Origin: Phoronis australis
Taxonomy: Eukaryota > Phoronida > Phoronidae
NCBI GenBank assembly: GCA_002633005.1
Contig: NMRA01000628.1
Span: 1-62,830, forward strand
Length of the DNA stretch: 62,830 bases
Direction: 5' to 3'
Shown here: positions 14,301 through 29,300 of the stretch, piece by piece
Numbering within the stretch: the stretch's first letter is position 1
How the letters are laid out: the number at the start of each line of letters is the position of its first letter
Program-made: the position numbers and the translations under genes
The notes under the pieces: model-generated
What the model saw: the letters and a program-made list of their open reading frames with translations, nothing else
Database searches by the model: none
Told to the model about the DNA's origin: nothing

Positions 14301-17300
14301 TGGTCAAGGCATGGATAAGGTGGGCATAATTTGCAAGACCAGTGACAGAGGAATGGTAGACCATAAACCAAACATCACCTGGTGGTAATTAGTTGCAGTA
14401 CGAAAACATCTAATGGCAGCTTTGAAGACAACAGTGCTTTCCAGAATGAATGTTCGTCATTGGTTACTTTTTACGTGTATCCAATTACGCATCAGGCGAT
14501 GTTTGTTGAATGTGTGGTCTACTTTTTTATTCAATAGACATGGTGATTTTTTCATTACCTAATTTATTTCCTCTTTTTGATGTCAAGCCTTATTTATTAT
14601 ATAACAACTTCTGTGTACTATTGATTCATTTATGTGATGGTTTGCTATTTTGCAACTCCATTGCATTGTCGGAGTTATCTCCCTTCTGGATTTGTGCAAC
14701 CATTCCACCAGCATGACTTATTAATTACAATCTTTTTGCCAGCAAACTCAACGCAGTCCATCTATTGCTGGCCTGTGTGGAAGCTCCGAGACCTCCTTTG
14801 TGACAGTTAGCTCGTCTGTGTCTCCGGTCTCTACACCTGTGGTGGACTGTACACCTCTACCCGACTGCACACCTCTGCTCGACTGTATACCTCTGCTTGA
14901 CTGTACATCTCTAACCAGTGTTGATCCAAAAAGGGGCAGCACCGATCTTAATTCTCAATCATGCAACAGCTATAAATCTGAACCTATTCCCTGCCATGAT
15001 TCGCACAAACCTTATGGCTCATCAACAGCCAGTGTTGGCAGCCATGTTGTACCCGAGGTTCCCGCTGGTAGTCGCAAGGCCAATGAGACAATGCACCTGA
15101 CTGGAGAACCAATCAGACTGCTGCAGAATGACTTGGTGCAGCCTGCCTCTCAGCCTTCGCCAGATGGATGTGATGTGGCAGCAATAAGCCTTGACAGAAT
15201 GGTGCAACCAACTATGCGGGGTCTCACACGATCGATGGATGACCTCCAAGTAGGAGGCAGTAAACATCAACTGTCAGAAACACAACTGTCTGCAGACTGT
15301 GATTCTTTGCCCAGTCTGGCAACTGATTGTGTGTTGGCCTCGCGTAATGGCAAGGTGAAGAAAAGGAAGAAGAAACAGAAGTCGAAGGAAGACAAATCTG
15401 AGCGTACAGACTTGATTGAGCCTCTGGTTCACCTTAGTAGAGGACTTGATATCGATCCATCTGCATGCGTCGGGGATACAGGTCGGAGAGAAGATTCGCT
15501 ATCCGCTGGGTTGATAGTCACATATGACATGTTTCCCCACTTGGCGAGTACCCCTAAGTACCTAGGTAAGCTACATAGTTTTACCTAGTTGTTGCATGCA
15601 TTTTGTGGAGGTAAAATTCCTTTTTTGAAATCAACTCAGTTGAGACGTAAGTTTAATAACTAAAGTGAGAATTGTCAGATGATTGCGAGTGGGACCTATG
15701 ACCTTCTTTGTTTCTTAATGTTGGAGACTCGGTGCAGAATTGACTATCATGTGATTTAGTGCTTACCATGAACCACTGAAACTCTAGTACTCAAAATTAT
15801 TTAAGTCGTTTGTGTTTACCCAAAGTTTATGTTGAAAAGGTGCAGACGGTCATTTGTAGTTGCCAGTCTGGAAATAGCCGAGGATATTTTAACTTCAGAG
15901 CACTGTAAGGTGTTCTGGTGCTAAGATCATTGGGACCACTTCCACATCTGTGTTGATGCGTCCAAATCGTGATTCTGTTGTTGTTTGGTGTAAACAAGCA
16001 TTGATTGTTTGTGTGATCTGCTCTCATTACTAAGTGATTAGTCATTGGCTCGTGTATACTTATGTCTTGAGATTTTTGCCAAATTTGCTTCCTATGCTTC
16101 TATTACTGCTCACTGACCAACTGGACTGAGGAACACAAGGCATGACATTTGACCTGTGCCCGGTTGCATGCAAAAGTCCCTAATAGGGACTCAACTAAGT
16201 TCTCTAAAATCTAAGATGTATTTATGGACGTGTGAAAACATCAATTGCCCTTCGTCTTGCATTGTTTTAGTTTCATTACTAAGCCAACTTATGACTTTCA
16301 CACATATCGAGAGTGTACTCTACATTGAATTGTCAATATTATCGAAAATAATTGGGGATCTTTTCATGCAACACCCCTACCTCAAGGACTGAGTCCCTAA
16401 TTATTTTCGATGAACTCTGGGTTCTGTTTAATAGTTATATTATTAGAAAATGTCATCAATCAAAGGGGAGCGCATAATAAAGATGAAATGTTAGAAACAT
16501 ATTTCATCTGTGAGTCCATAAAGACACAGATAGCAAAAAGACTTAAGGACCTTAGTTGAGTCCGTATTTGGGACTGTTTCATGCCACCGGCTACTGACGC
16601 TCAATGTTTCACTTGGTTAAAGAAATGGTACATTTTGTTTGTGTTCTTTGTGTAGAAGTGGGATGTGAGTACGGGATCACTGTAGAGCAACCTCTTGATG
16701 ACGCCGGGGGATTCTGGGCCGTCTTTGTCATGTCTCGGGAACAAGAGGAGGAGTTTGATCGATATCAGAAGATTCTTGAGTGAGTATAGAGTGGAGCAGG
16801 GTGTGTACGTAGTGTCAGGTTATTGCGTGCTTGACAATCGGGTCATGTAAGACCACGCAAATCAGATGAGTGTTTGGTGAGGAGGCTCAAGACCTCCATA
16901 GACTATCATAATGGTCAGCATTGAAGTGACGGGTTGTTAAGACTGGAATCCATGGTTCATTAATTCCTTTTAATGTGAAAATTTTCCATTGTAATGTGAC
17001 TGTGGTTGTGTGACTTTACTGAGCAGAGATGTCACTGCAGGTGATGGTAGTTCTGTGACTGTACTAAGCATATATCACTATGGGTGATGGTGGTTCTGTG
17101 ACTATTCTTAGCAGATATCAGTATGGACTATGGTGGTCCTGTGTGTAAAGTATCCGCTGGGATTTTTATGATGGTTCAGGAAACCTGTGTACTGGATGCA
17201 AAACATTGCATTTTCGTACAGAAATTTGCTTTTCAGTGTTGCGCATTAGTAAGCATCAACTGCATAAAATAATGTAACTTTGGTTACTTAGCAACTTAAT

Positions 17301-20300
17301 GATTGTGTAATGTAATACTTTATGATTCATAAATAGTTGAAATCGAAGAAGTCTTATTCAAAATCGTATATTTTTGTTTACTCAATCCTTCATTAGTTTG
17401 TACAGAAAATAACTTATGTAGCAGCGACAGACTTTGGGCTGTTAACCGTCTTTCGTTTTCATTTACCTATGACTTAGTCATTCATCGTGTGTCATGCGGC
17501 GTAAAGTGTTAGAAACAACTTCTGTGATTGGTGGATTACTTTGTTCATTTGACATCAGTTATCTCTGGGAAGCACTGTTGTGTTAGTGGTAAAATGAGTG
17601 AGCATGGATTTGGAATGTGGCTCCTCGATGTGGTGAAGGTTTTGTTCTGTGGAGTATCCCTATGACACACAGAATTGATTGTCGATGGTAAACAGCGAGT
17701 TGTACAAGGCTTCTTTGAATTGCGCACGTCAGGTTGTCTTACTGAACATTATCTGCTAGTTGTCGACCTATAGGACCTTTAAACTTTCTCTATGTTGATT
17801 GAAGCTGTGTTATTGTTTACGTGTTTGTGTCCAGTATGGTCTTTAATACAACCATTTTGTTTAGTGCCCATGCAGTGTCCGCCAATCCTGCTAGATGTCT
17901 CACCCTGTCAGACACCTACCTAGCACCTTATGAGGGAGCGTGGCACCGTGTTAAAGTGGAGAGTTGGGACTCAACAAGGGTAGGCTTCAAAATGGCATGC
18001 CATCGTCCATGTACTAGGCTACTCAGTCTTGACCTTTTTCAGTGCTGTGGTAACCAAATTTCACTGCAGTGTATCAGTCTCCAAACTTTTTTTCAGAGCC
18101 AGCTACCCTCCAGTAAAATAATTTGTTGGATCACTGCTAATGAGTATTCTGGTTCTGCACAAATTGTCACTTGAGTTTGTGTCACAAGCTGTTTGATATG
18201 AGAATCAAATGTTGTCATTTTGTGGTAGCGATGATTCCAACTGTGTTAGGAATCAAAAATTGTTCTCATTCACGAAATCACTGATCATTAAACTGTGTCT
18301 GGGCATAAAGGTATGTTCATAGCTGGCGGTCTGCCCGTGTGTCAGTTCACAGAATTGGAGACGGGTAAATATTAATTTATTAGGATTTGCTGAAGGACCA
18401 GCACATATTGGCATTCTTAGGAAATACGTGCAAAATGGGAAAGGAGAAAATTGATCATGTTGAAATATTAAACAGGAGTCCAGTGAAAGTTAAATCAAAG
18501 ATTGAAATTGGTGTACTGCAGGTGAATGCCCCAATTCTGATGGATACATACAATGTACTTCCTTTTTGTAGATAAAAGTGAACTTGAATTGCAAAGAATT
18601 GAGAATGCTTGCTAACTGTTCTCATTAATGTAAGGTCATTGTCACCATTATCATGCAGGCCACCGTACGCTACATGGACTATGGAAACAGTCTGGTGTTA
18701 CCACGTCATCAGGTGAAGACTCTGCCTAAGGACCTCTACACCAATGTGCCATTCCAGGTATGCCGTAGTTGTTACATTTACGCTTGTCTGAAGAGGTCGT
18801 GCTATGGGTCTCATTACGCGCCAACGTATTTATATAATATATTATGTGGGTGCATATGGCCATCATCTCTGTCCGGCTCATGCAGCTGTATCTCATAAAC
18901 CCCTCAGATGATCTTGATAAGGTTCAGCATTATGTGTTCCTAGTATGAAGCTGACAACTGATGATGACGAATTTCAGGCTGTTGTAACTACTGGTTTGCC
19001 CCCTAGTGTCAATTTTAATTGTTTAACATCTTTAACTCATCTTTAAAGGTCATCAACAGATTTTCATGAAATTTGGCACATAGGCATATATTAGTGAGGT
19101 GAGGGACGCTATCCTCGCGTTTTCGAGTGGATTCGTAGTGGCCATTTTCGAGTCTGTTTTTTGGCACTCGCCCCTCTATCAACCAAACCACGTACTCTCT
19201 GGATGATTGTGAAAATTGGCATTATGCTCTTAGTATGAACAGGATGGTTGACGATGATTTTCCGATGACTTTGACTACTATACATAGATGGCATATCCAA
19301 AATGATGACAACTTTCAGACGAATCCAACGAATGCTGTGCCCCCTATTGGCAATTTCATTTTTCCTCTTTTTCTCTGAAGTTCATTGACGGATTTTTGTG
19401 AAATCTGGTAAATAGCTTTCTATTATGAAATTGATGACATATCCTGTTTTCGGATGGTTTCGACAAATTTTGCACCATCTGGTTGCCATTTTTACTGCTT
19501 TCTAGAGTCTGTTTTTGGTGTCTGCCCCTTTATAAAGCAAACCATTCAAAAGGATGAAAATTGGTAGTTGTGTTTCTACTGTGAAGAGGACCGATGATGA
19601 TGATCTTTGGACCACTCTGACAGCTGTGACACCTCTTACTGGCATTGCTTTGCATCATTCTATGGCTTTATCTCCCAAACCCTCTTCAGGATCTTTACTA
19701 AATTTGTTATAAATGCATTTTATGAAGTTAACAACGACATTTCGATGGAACCGACTACCGCTGTGCCCCCTAGTGACAATTTTTTTGTTGTCATCTCTTT
19801 CTTTGAAACTAGTTGGCAGATTAAATTGAATTTAGTTTCTGCTAAGGAGAGGACGACGCCTTCTTATTTTCAGACAAATTTGAAAAATAAATTTGGGCCA
19901 TTCTGGAGTCATTTTACCATTTTTGAGTAGAAATCTGGAGATGTATTCCTATTGGGAAGATTGAGGCTGATGTTGATTTTCGGAGGTTTGAACATGTTAT
20001 AAATTTTTTGCCCAACTGTTGTATCTCCGTACCCTTTGCAAGATCTTCCTGAAATTTAACGAAGTTGTGTTGTTATGGAGATGGCAACTGATGACGCCAG
20101 TTTCAGTCCAATCCAACTACAGCTGTGCTCCCTAGTTGCAATTTTCTTTTTTTCTTATCTTTCTGTAACTTCAGAGTGCATTGATGCTTTTTCATGAAGT
20201 TTTGCATGGAGGGTACAACATCATTCTTTTTGGTAGCTGCCAATACACGCAAAGGATCTATATTAAAATTGGTAGATGTGTTCCAACTGACAAGAGGATG

Positions 20301-23300
20301 ACTGACATCGATTTTCAAACTGGTTCAGCTAGTTTCCGTCCTGGGGAAATTTTTTTCGCATCAAAGGCTTTATCTCCTAAGCTCCTTTCAAGATGTTTTT
20401 TTGAAAATTCATGACGTCGTTCTGTTGTTCAGCAACTTTTCCAGACGTGAGGGGTGCTTGACGTGCAATAACATCTGGCTCTTTTGTTAACTGCCCAGCT
20501 CAGTCTTTTGTCCCGTAAGACAACAGGCAGGCCAATTATCTCCCAGGCTTACTGAAACCTGACAGAATGGATTTTCTTAACTTTAGTTGTAGTTGCTGTT
20601 GGTCTATGTTCAAATATGTTATAACTTAACTTTATAACAGCACAGCCCAGTCAGGCTAGATAGGATCTCATTAGAGCAATTATCGAACAAAAGAGAGCCA
20701 GCCCTCCAAACATAAATGCCAGAATGGAATTAATCAGCCGTATAAGATATTGGCTACAGGGGTGATCTTCTCAACTTGTTGTTGGGCTATAGAATCGAAC
20801 AAGTTGGGAGCAATGGGAAAACGCCGTATGTTGCATTTGTATTCCTATTAATTTGACAGCACATGGGTACATTTTACTGCTGTGGTTCCTAATGGCAATT
20901 TGTTTTTGTTTTTTTTTGTTTGCCTTTGTATCTTTGGAGTTCTTTGACGGGTTTCCTTAAAATTTGGCAATTGTTTTGAGAGACGACGACACCTTCCCAT
21001 TTTTGGATGGGTTCAAGGTATTCTGAGTCGTCTAATTGCCATTTTTATGATACAAATAAACAACACTTCAACCACATTGTGTGTATGCGATGCATTCGTG
21101 GGTTCCATTCAATGCTCTGCTTTGCTTTTTTTTTACGTTTGCGAGTAATTGCTGGTTTTCCATACAATCCCGTTTCTTGTGAGAATGTCGTGTCCATCTG
21201 ACTTGCATACACACTTCCTAATAGTCAGTTGAATCATATTTTGTAGGCCATAAAATGCTGTCTGAATCTGACCTTGGACAAAACAAGAGAAATGTTCTCT
21301 GCTTTTGTGTTGAACAAATGGCTGATTGCAAAGACAGTAAGTGGTATATGTATTGGGTTCTTGATACTAAGTCCCGTGAGCCAGTGTTTGATCAACTTTA
21401 ATTGTTGGAGCATGTGAGGTTGATAGTTTGTCCCCAGTCATTCGTTTAATTGATAGGGAAGGTGTAAACCTCTGTCACTAGAGCTGTTCCAGGATTCGAC
21501 CAATCACATTTAAGTCACGTGTTGTAATTGCGGAATCTGAAAAATGATTTGTTTAAATAGAACTTAAGCACGTTGCATAGGGGCCATCAACTGAATAGAA
21601 TGATGTATCTCTCAAACTATGCGTAACAGTGCAGATAAATGTCCATTTAATTTATGACACCAATGCTTTAGTTGTTCCGGTTTTTGTAGAAAATTATTTC
21701 TGCATTTTGCCCTCTCTGACTAAAATAATTAGGTACCGAGTACAACTTCACACTAATTCCATCTGTCGTTTCGCATTTTTTTTCCTGACCAAAGCTTCGT
21801 CTCGTATATTTCTGGCAACATATGGCAGATCTCTGTCAAAAGTTTGACCTGGAAATTTCAAAACTAAATGTTCCATAATAGGTACTGTCTGCATTACAAC
21901 TTTTTAAAGGGAAAGGAAGCAATGTACTAGTTTCGTTCATTTTCATATGGAAAAGGGTTGTCGCTTGGTTATTCCAGTTAGTTGTCAATAGCAATGAAAG
22001 CAATTGTTTGATTTGAAACTTATCTTCGTTGGTTTTAGAAGACAATGATATGTGATGACTACAGCCCATCTGCTTTGGTCATCCTGCGGGACAAAGACAC
22101 TGGTGATTGTTTCGATGGAGGCAGTACGTATTTTTCTTACTGCATAAAGGAGTATTCAGGCTTTGATTTTGTTATAGAACGCACCAGACGTCGCAACCTC
22201 ATTAATGGTGAAATGTGTTTACAAGAAGTATGAAATGGTTTAATTTTTTAATGCCCAACCGTGACCCCTGTTTTATCAATAAAAATTATACCTGTGAACT
22301 GTCCTTTTTCTTTTGTGAGAATATACTAATTTGCCACCGGTGAGATATCGTTTTCATTTAATCGTGATGTGACAGAGGCATTTGTACAGTGGCCATGAGT
22401 TCTGCCAATTTCTTAATGTACAAGTCAAGTGAATGAAAATTTAGGATTTTTTGGCAGCACACGAGGCACATCTGACGTCCTGAAGTGGCTGCCCAGTGTC
22501 TATGAAATTAGGCCAAACGAAAGTTTTTCACTACTAACTAGCTTTGGAAGTCAGTGCATGAAATTTTGTACATGCATCTCGATTTCAGGTCCGTAGTGAA
22601 AGTGAATTAAAATGAATTGACTAGAAACTGATTCATTGCTTTTTTGGAAAAGGAATTTGACTGCTGTGATACGCAATGCTGAATAATTAAAACATTCTGA
22701 AGGTGTATCTTTTGTTAAAACGAGGTACATGGTGGCTGTGAGCACTTGGAGATCAATTCTGGGTCTGTTGTAGGTACTCGTCAATGTGTGGGTTTGTCAC
22801 CACCAGCAGTGCAACTGCAGCAGCTGAATGACTTGGGAGGTTGTCAACACGAAGACTTCAAAACCAACAGCAACAGTTCTGTGTCGATGAAAGCCAGTCA
22901 CTGGGTGGAGAAGAATATCACGTGTGAAGCTAGTGAGTTGATGTCCGACAGTGCCTGCTGCATTCACAGTGATGCAGGCAATGACAATGTGCAGTTATCT
23001 GAACAGAACTGTCCGGTGAACTTATGTGAATCATCAAGTGAGCTCACCTCCAATATTCTTGTTGATGTCCGGGAGCCAATGTCACCCGAAGAGACTGGCA
23101 GCAGACGAGAACCGACACTTGTGTCAACGGAGTGTTTAAGTGGAACGTCATTGACATCTATGAAAGAGAATCAAGATTTAGTCTTACATTTGGATGACGA
23201 TAGGCAAGAACATGACTCTAGAGAAGGCGCCACCAGCCAAGTAGAGGTCATTGAAGGAGCTCAGTTGGTGGAGGCAACAAGCTGTGATAATTTGCTCACC

Positions 23301-26300
23301 TGTTCTGAGGTCAAGCCAAATGACAGCGATCCCTTTGTGTGTGTGTTGAAACAAGCCAGCCGTGACATGTCTGACAGGAAGCCACATGGTCTGCAATCAT
23401 CAGTTGAAAATGCAGATAGCCAGTCTGTTGCCGGGGTCCCGTGCATGCCAACTGTGTCGTCCGTTTCCGTGCCAACTGTGTCGTCCATTTCCATGCCGGC
23501 TGCCTTTACTTCTAATGTCCGTTACCCCATGTCTTGCCAAAACGAAGTTGCCTCTGCACGCTCATCGTTCCATCCTTCGCGATATTCATCCTCTGTCAAC
23601 TCAGATGTTGCAGCCTCGCTGCCAATAACGGTGCTTCAACGACCCCATTTCTCTCCACCTGGGCGTGGTGCAGTGGGTCTGGGCCACCCTCGTCATTTTA
23701 GTGCCCTTCCTTATTACCCAGTGCCCCCACAATACTTGAACCGTCCTGCGGTGCCACCTTGTAGTGCGCCCCGCTATGTCGTGCCAATGACTCGTGTTGC
23801 TGCAGACCAGAGTCAACGAAAGATCCTTTCCCCTGTGCCCGATGATTTTGAGAGAATGGGTCAAGTGCATACTAAGGGGGAAAGGTCTAGCCATGCTGAA
23901 ACCATTTTGGAAAGTAGCGGTCATGTTGAGAATGTTGAACAAGGTGAAGGCGAGACTGGGACTGATGCCGAGGAAAAAGAATGGCCGTGTTCTGAAAGAT
24001 CCCAGTTGTGCACAGTACCCAATGAGGATCATAGTAAGTGTTGCATTCATTGGGAAAGGCCTTGTTGTGATCTGTATTACACAAGTTCACCATATTTTTA
24101 TGCAAATGCATAAAATATCTTGGTTGCTTGTTGTCGGCATATCTGCTCTATCTTTGCTTGTCTGTTGATTTGATGAAATACGGCACTTAGTTATATCGCT
24201 TGGAGGCATCGTTGGCACCACTAGTTGTTTTGAGATGAATTCAGCTACCGTGGCACTGCCTTCAGTGATAAACTTGGGTACTTGTCCAGTCACGAAATAA
24301 TGCAACTAAAAAGTGTTATTGGGAAAAAGTTGGTTATCTGGTCACTTACATAGTGAGCGGATTTTCTAAGCAGAATGTCGGGCACACTACCACTCTGCTG
24401 TGTGGAGTTCAGACATTAAGGACATCTCTTAACCATCATTTTGAAATGATTTATCTTCAAAGAGTCGTGCATTCCTCTGTGTCTGAGCTGGGGACATTGA
24501 ATCCTGATAGGGGGGGCGCCAGTATAATTTTATTCATCGCATTCACGTTGTTGGAAAAAGCACCTGCACGTAAGGCACCCGCGGACTGTCATTTCACGCC
24601 ATAACAAGTTTATTTTTATTACTTTTTTCTCATTTGAGCACCCATGTTTACTTAGTTGCAAAGTTCGGGCATGAAGTTTTATTTTTTCCACACACAGCAC
24701 ATGGAGACCGATTTGCTACATAATAGACCAATACCACCATTATGATTGGATTGGCTTACAATTATGCCTTGACCCAGTAACTATGCAACAGCGGACATCC
24801 ATCACTCTGCTAATATTTCCTGTGCTGTAAAGCTTTCTTTGTGATGCGTGTTAACAAAAGTAGTAAAAATGTGGGTGCTTCAATAAACTTGTTTATTCTT
24901 GCTATGCACCACAATGTCAGTGTTAGTTAGTTGCACCGCCTGTGGTATGGCCTAACCCAGAGGCGGATGATACTTCACCATGATTTAAAGCATCTCATTC
25001 ATTACTACAGTAAATAACATCAAATGAAACATGCACACAATTAGTAGTTATTAACACATTATTACCAAGATTGAAGATTTCCTAGCCATGACTCTCAAAC
25101 TAATATACAGTGCTCTTGACCTCTTCTGCAGAGACCTTGATACCTTGGGTCCTTTAATTTGTGATGCCAAAGAAATTATCAGTTTGTTATCTGTGGCATT
25201 GTGTGATGCAATGGGTCATGGTAGTACATTGTCTGCAGCATTGTGTATGAAGTCAGATCTCCGACCCGACTTTTTCTTCACCAATTGCTGCTAAAGCAAG
25301 AATGTCCATGTGAAGTTTAATGCTGGCTATCCTGATAGTTGTGTAATTTGTCTTCAACTTCTAATAAAAAAGATCCCCTACTTTTATGCAATTTGTTCTT
25401 CCCTCTTAATCTTGAATGGTAAGAACTGTCGTCTGTGAATTTAGTTCCTACAGTATGTTAAGAGCATCGCTCTGAGCACACCAGTCTCATTAATTGCCAA
25501 ATGTAACGAACTGTTAGGCGTATAGGCTTGCTTTTGTCTACGTTACTGCAAGAATCACCTAACACCCGCACACAATGGTGTTCTATTCAGACCCCTATTC
25601 AAAACAACTATTAGAGACCTTTTGTTGTTTGTGCTGGGATCTCGCAATGACACAACATGAAACGAAAACGCAGCTTCACTTGTCATTTGACGGTATTACA
25701 TTTACGTGATTGAACTTGCGTTTTCTTATTTTACTGAGGCCTATCTCGTCAGCCCAATACACCTAAAATAACAAAATTCCGTTGAAGTTGGGCTTTAAAA
25801 CAATTTTCCGTTGTTTCACTAAGCAGATTCTTTGGTCCAAAATTCATGGTCTGTTTAAAGCATGCATTTTGCCCCTGTTAAGCTGTTGATGTTTAATTAT
25901 AAAACAAAGTGCTTTGGGATTTTAAAACATTTAATCCGCTTGAGAACTGAATTGTTGTCCATGATCCGCCAACACAATGCAGAGGAATTTCTTGCGTGTC
26001 ATTTACGGTAGGCCAACTCCCCTAAACTCTAAAGCATTTTTTTCAGTAGCTTAATGGTTTTGATGTTTTCGTTGGGAATGCAAAATCTTCGAAACGATTT
26101 TAAGAATTGGAGTAAGAGGTCCAATTTGGTCTTTTGATTTTTGTTTCTTAGTCAGCTGAACAGGGCAAAGTGCAACAGTTGCTCAAATGGTAAATCTTCT
26201 TTATGTTTTAATGGTCAGGACTTTTTTCTTAGGAGTTCTCAAACTTGTCCCTCTCATGAGAGATATTGGTTTAACAATATTCATCTCGTGTGCTTTTACA

Positions 26301-29300
26301 GATATTGCAGCTGCGCGACCGACAGCTGAACTCCGCCATGACAGCTTAGAGCCAGCCGAGTCTCGTCTGTCACCATCTCCACCTGGTGTCTCTCAGGTGC
26401 CGTCATGTTATGACGATGATGCCTGGAAGGAGGGAGAGCTAGATTTCCTGAAGCCAGCTACCGTGATACCAAAGTAAAACGACAATTTTGTTCTCTCAGT
26501 TTCACCAATCTAACGGTTAGAAGCTCAAAATCATTTTATGTACCCACAAAATGCATGCTCGCATGTAGCGGGTCACATACACTCAGCATGTTGTTCATAC
26601 ATCCTACATCTGTCCTGTCGTCGTCGCTACCTTTGATTGTCTGTTAGTTATCTCAAAAGTTAGCATTCAGTGAGTGGGACTATCAGTGGGCTATCAATGA
26701 TAGTGACACCCCTAGGCTGAGCTCCAGTTCTGGCCCTTTGTTGCAAGCGCAAAATTCTTTTACTAGACTGCAGTTATGTTTACACACAAAGTCCTACCTG
26801 TGTATTCTGAATTAAATTCAGTGTAAACCGGTGTAACTTATTTCAACTCTTACGGCAACAGCTGTCTACTGCAATACAGGATATAAAATCGGATTGTGCA
26901 GAATCCTAGAAAATTGTCAAAATTTGGCCAACTCCAGAACGCAATCTTTCAAAATTGCAGATCGGATTCGTGTGACATTTTGAGATACTTAGCAATACTT
27001 TATGCGCTATTCTTCAAAACACTGGTCTGATTGTTTTTAAAGTATTCCACTTTTCCACGAATGGTAAAATAAGACTTTTATGATTAACATGAAAAAGTAA
27101 AAATTTGTTGAAAAAGAAAACGAAATGATAATTTAAAAAGCATATTTTACTGTTTCTGAATGTTTCAGCCGGACGTACCTACTAAGTAGTTAAAACTTAA
27201 CGTTGTGGGGATCACGTCTGTCCCCTACTACAGAAGATACTGTAATGGTGTTCTTAGGTCTATCTGCCTTTCCTGTGAAACTGCTTGAGCCAGTGCAGCT
27301 TCACAGGAAAGGCAGGAAAATCTGAGACAGCCAGTAGACATTCTTCTGTACAAGGGGACACTTGTGGTCACGGCAAAGTAAAGTTTTAGCTAGGTACGTC
27401 CACCTGAAATAATCATAATTAGCCATATAGTTACTTGGACCTGGATGAATCGTAATCTTCTAGTTATTTAAGAAACAGTGTAGGGAACTGTACAGTAATA
27501 TACAGATGGAAAATGTCTTTGAGAGATAACCAGGGGACTGTATAAGGTTGTTTTCCTCGTTAAGCGCTCCCTGTGAACTCATCCCCATATGGTTGCTTTG
27601 TTCAAAAGCCAACGCTGTCAAGGTTGTGTCTTCCTTCAATTTGTGAACTCATTTGATCTTTCTTATTGATTTAGTGTCCGGCGAAATTCTGTGCCCTCTC
27701 GATCTGGCCGACCAGTTGAAGATGCTTGTTTCAACTGTCGAGAGCATGGACACTATAGAGCCCATTGTCCCTACGAGGCGGGTGGACGTCGACTGAAGGG
27801 GCGCAATGGAAGATTGAAGGTGCAATGCTTACTAGATGTTCTTACTAGTTTTATGATAAAAGAAATATGAACTGCTTACTTTTTTTTGAAACAATGCTTA
27901 ACTGTATTACAGCCTATTAACAGCTAGAGCATTTAACTAAAGTTTTAGGTTATCACAAACGTTACTGTACCACTGTTGATGAGCAAAGTGCATGTCACCT
28001 CTCTTCAACAAACTCGGCTATTACACCCTAACAGCGACGTGATCATTTAGGGCCCTGTTAAAGGCAAGGGATCAGGAGTCATGAAAACGTAAAAATGGTA
28101 GCTATTTTGTGTTATGCTTCTGACAGCTATTGATGGAAAATCAATCTTTCCTGAGCAAAACTGTGAGATCTCTGAGATACAATAGTTACTGAAATATTTT
28201 CTACAAGAATCCTAATCTCGGATTTATGATGTGGGCAAAACCTCTTGGAAGTTCGTCAAAATCATGAGGCTTGCACATGAATCATAAAAACAATCTTTTT
28301 GATGAAAAACTCGTAGCGTCTAAAACTTTCAGCCACGTGACGCAACTATTGTAAAAACACCTTTGGAAAGTAAACCTACATGTAGTTATTTTTTAATAGC
28401 TTTATTTTAAACTTAATATTCCTGGGCACTGAATTGACCATACGGCAGCACAGCTAGTCAGTCAGTCAAATTTCTGTCTTAAGTCTATTTTATGAAGCAG
28501 ACACCAAGTTGCGTTATCATGTTGTTTGGAAATTTTGAAAGGAAAAACAAAATTGCACATTACTGGTGCCTCTGCTGTAACATCCTTGGTCGCGTTCTGT
28601 CGCTGTCTCGTGGGTCTGGAGGGTTTCCAAGTAGCGATTTATTGAATAGGGCAATGTTATTGGTGAGAAACATTTTTCTTGAATCAGCTCAAGTGTGGAT
28701 TCGAACCTGGCACCTCTATGTAGTGTGCGGGTCCCTAGAGAAACTTCGGAACATGATATCTCATAGATGACTTGTCAGATTTGAATAAATCTCTCAGATT
28801 CTACGTGTGTGTATACTCTTGATGCAGTGTTCTCTATATTAGAAATTGTTCCTCTTTTGCGTGAGGGGCTATCATAAAAACAAAACTATACTTTAGGAAA
28901 CTGTATTCATTGACATTTTGGACATTTTGTTTTGAAAAGTTATGTGAAGTTAAATTTATCAATGAATTAAATTTTTTTGCTATGGTTGTGCTTTTGTTGT
29001 TGACTAAATTTTACTAAAAAAGCTTGTTCACAGGACCCAATTTATAAAATTTAAGTGTCTGTCTTTCTACTTTCAGAAAATGAATAATTTAACCGAGTTA
29101 AAATCTATTATTTTGTAGATATTTGGGTAGATATGCAGATACTTAGTACGTGTAAGTTTAAAGTACTTAAAACCACCATGTACCTTGCTTTGACAAAAGA
29201 CCACATTGTCGCCATCATTAAAGTTTCATTTTTAGCACTGTATGTCACAATTGTGCATTTATTATCCCAAAAATAAGATAATCGAAAATAAAGCGACTTC

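Noticed and set aside
23601-24050. 149-codon minus-strand frame
   Set aside because: Antisense shadow of the 1.26-kb linker exon of the Tudor gene.
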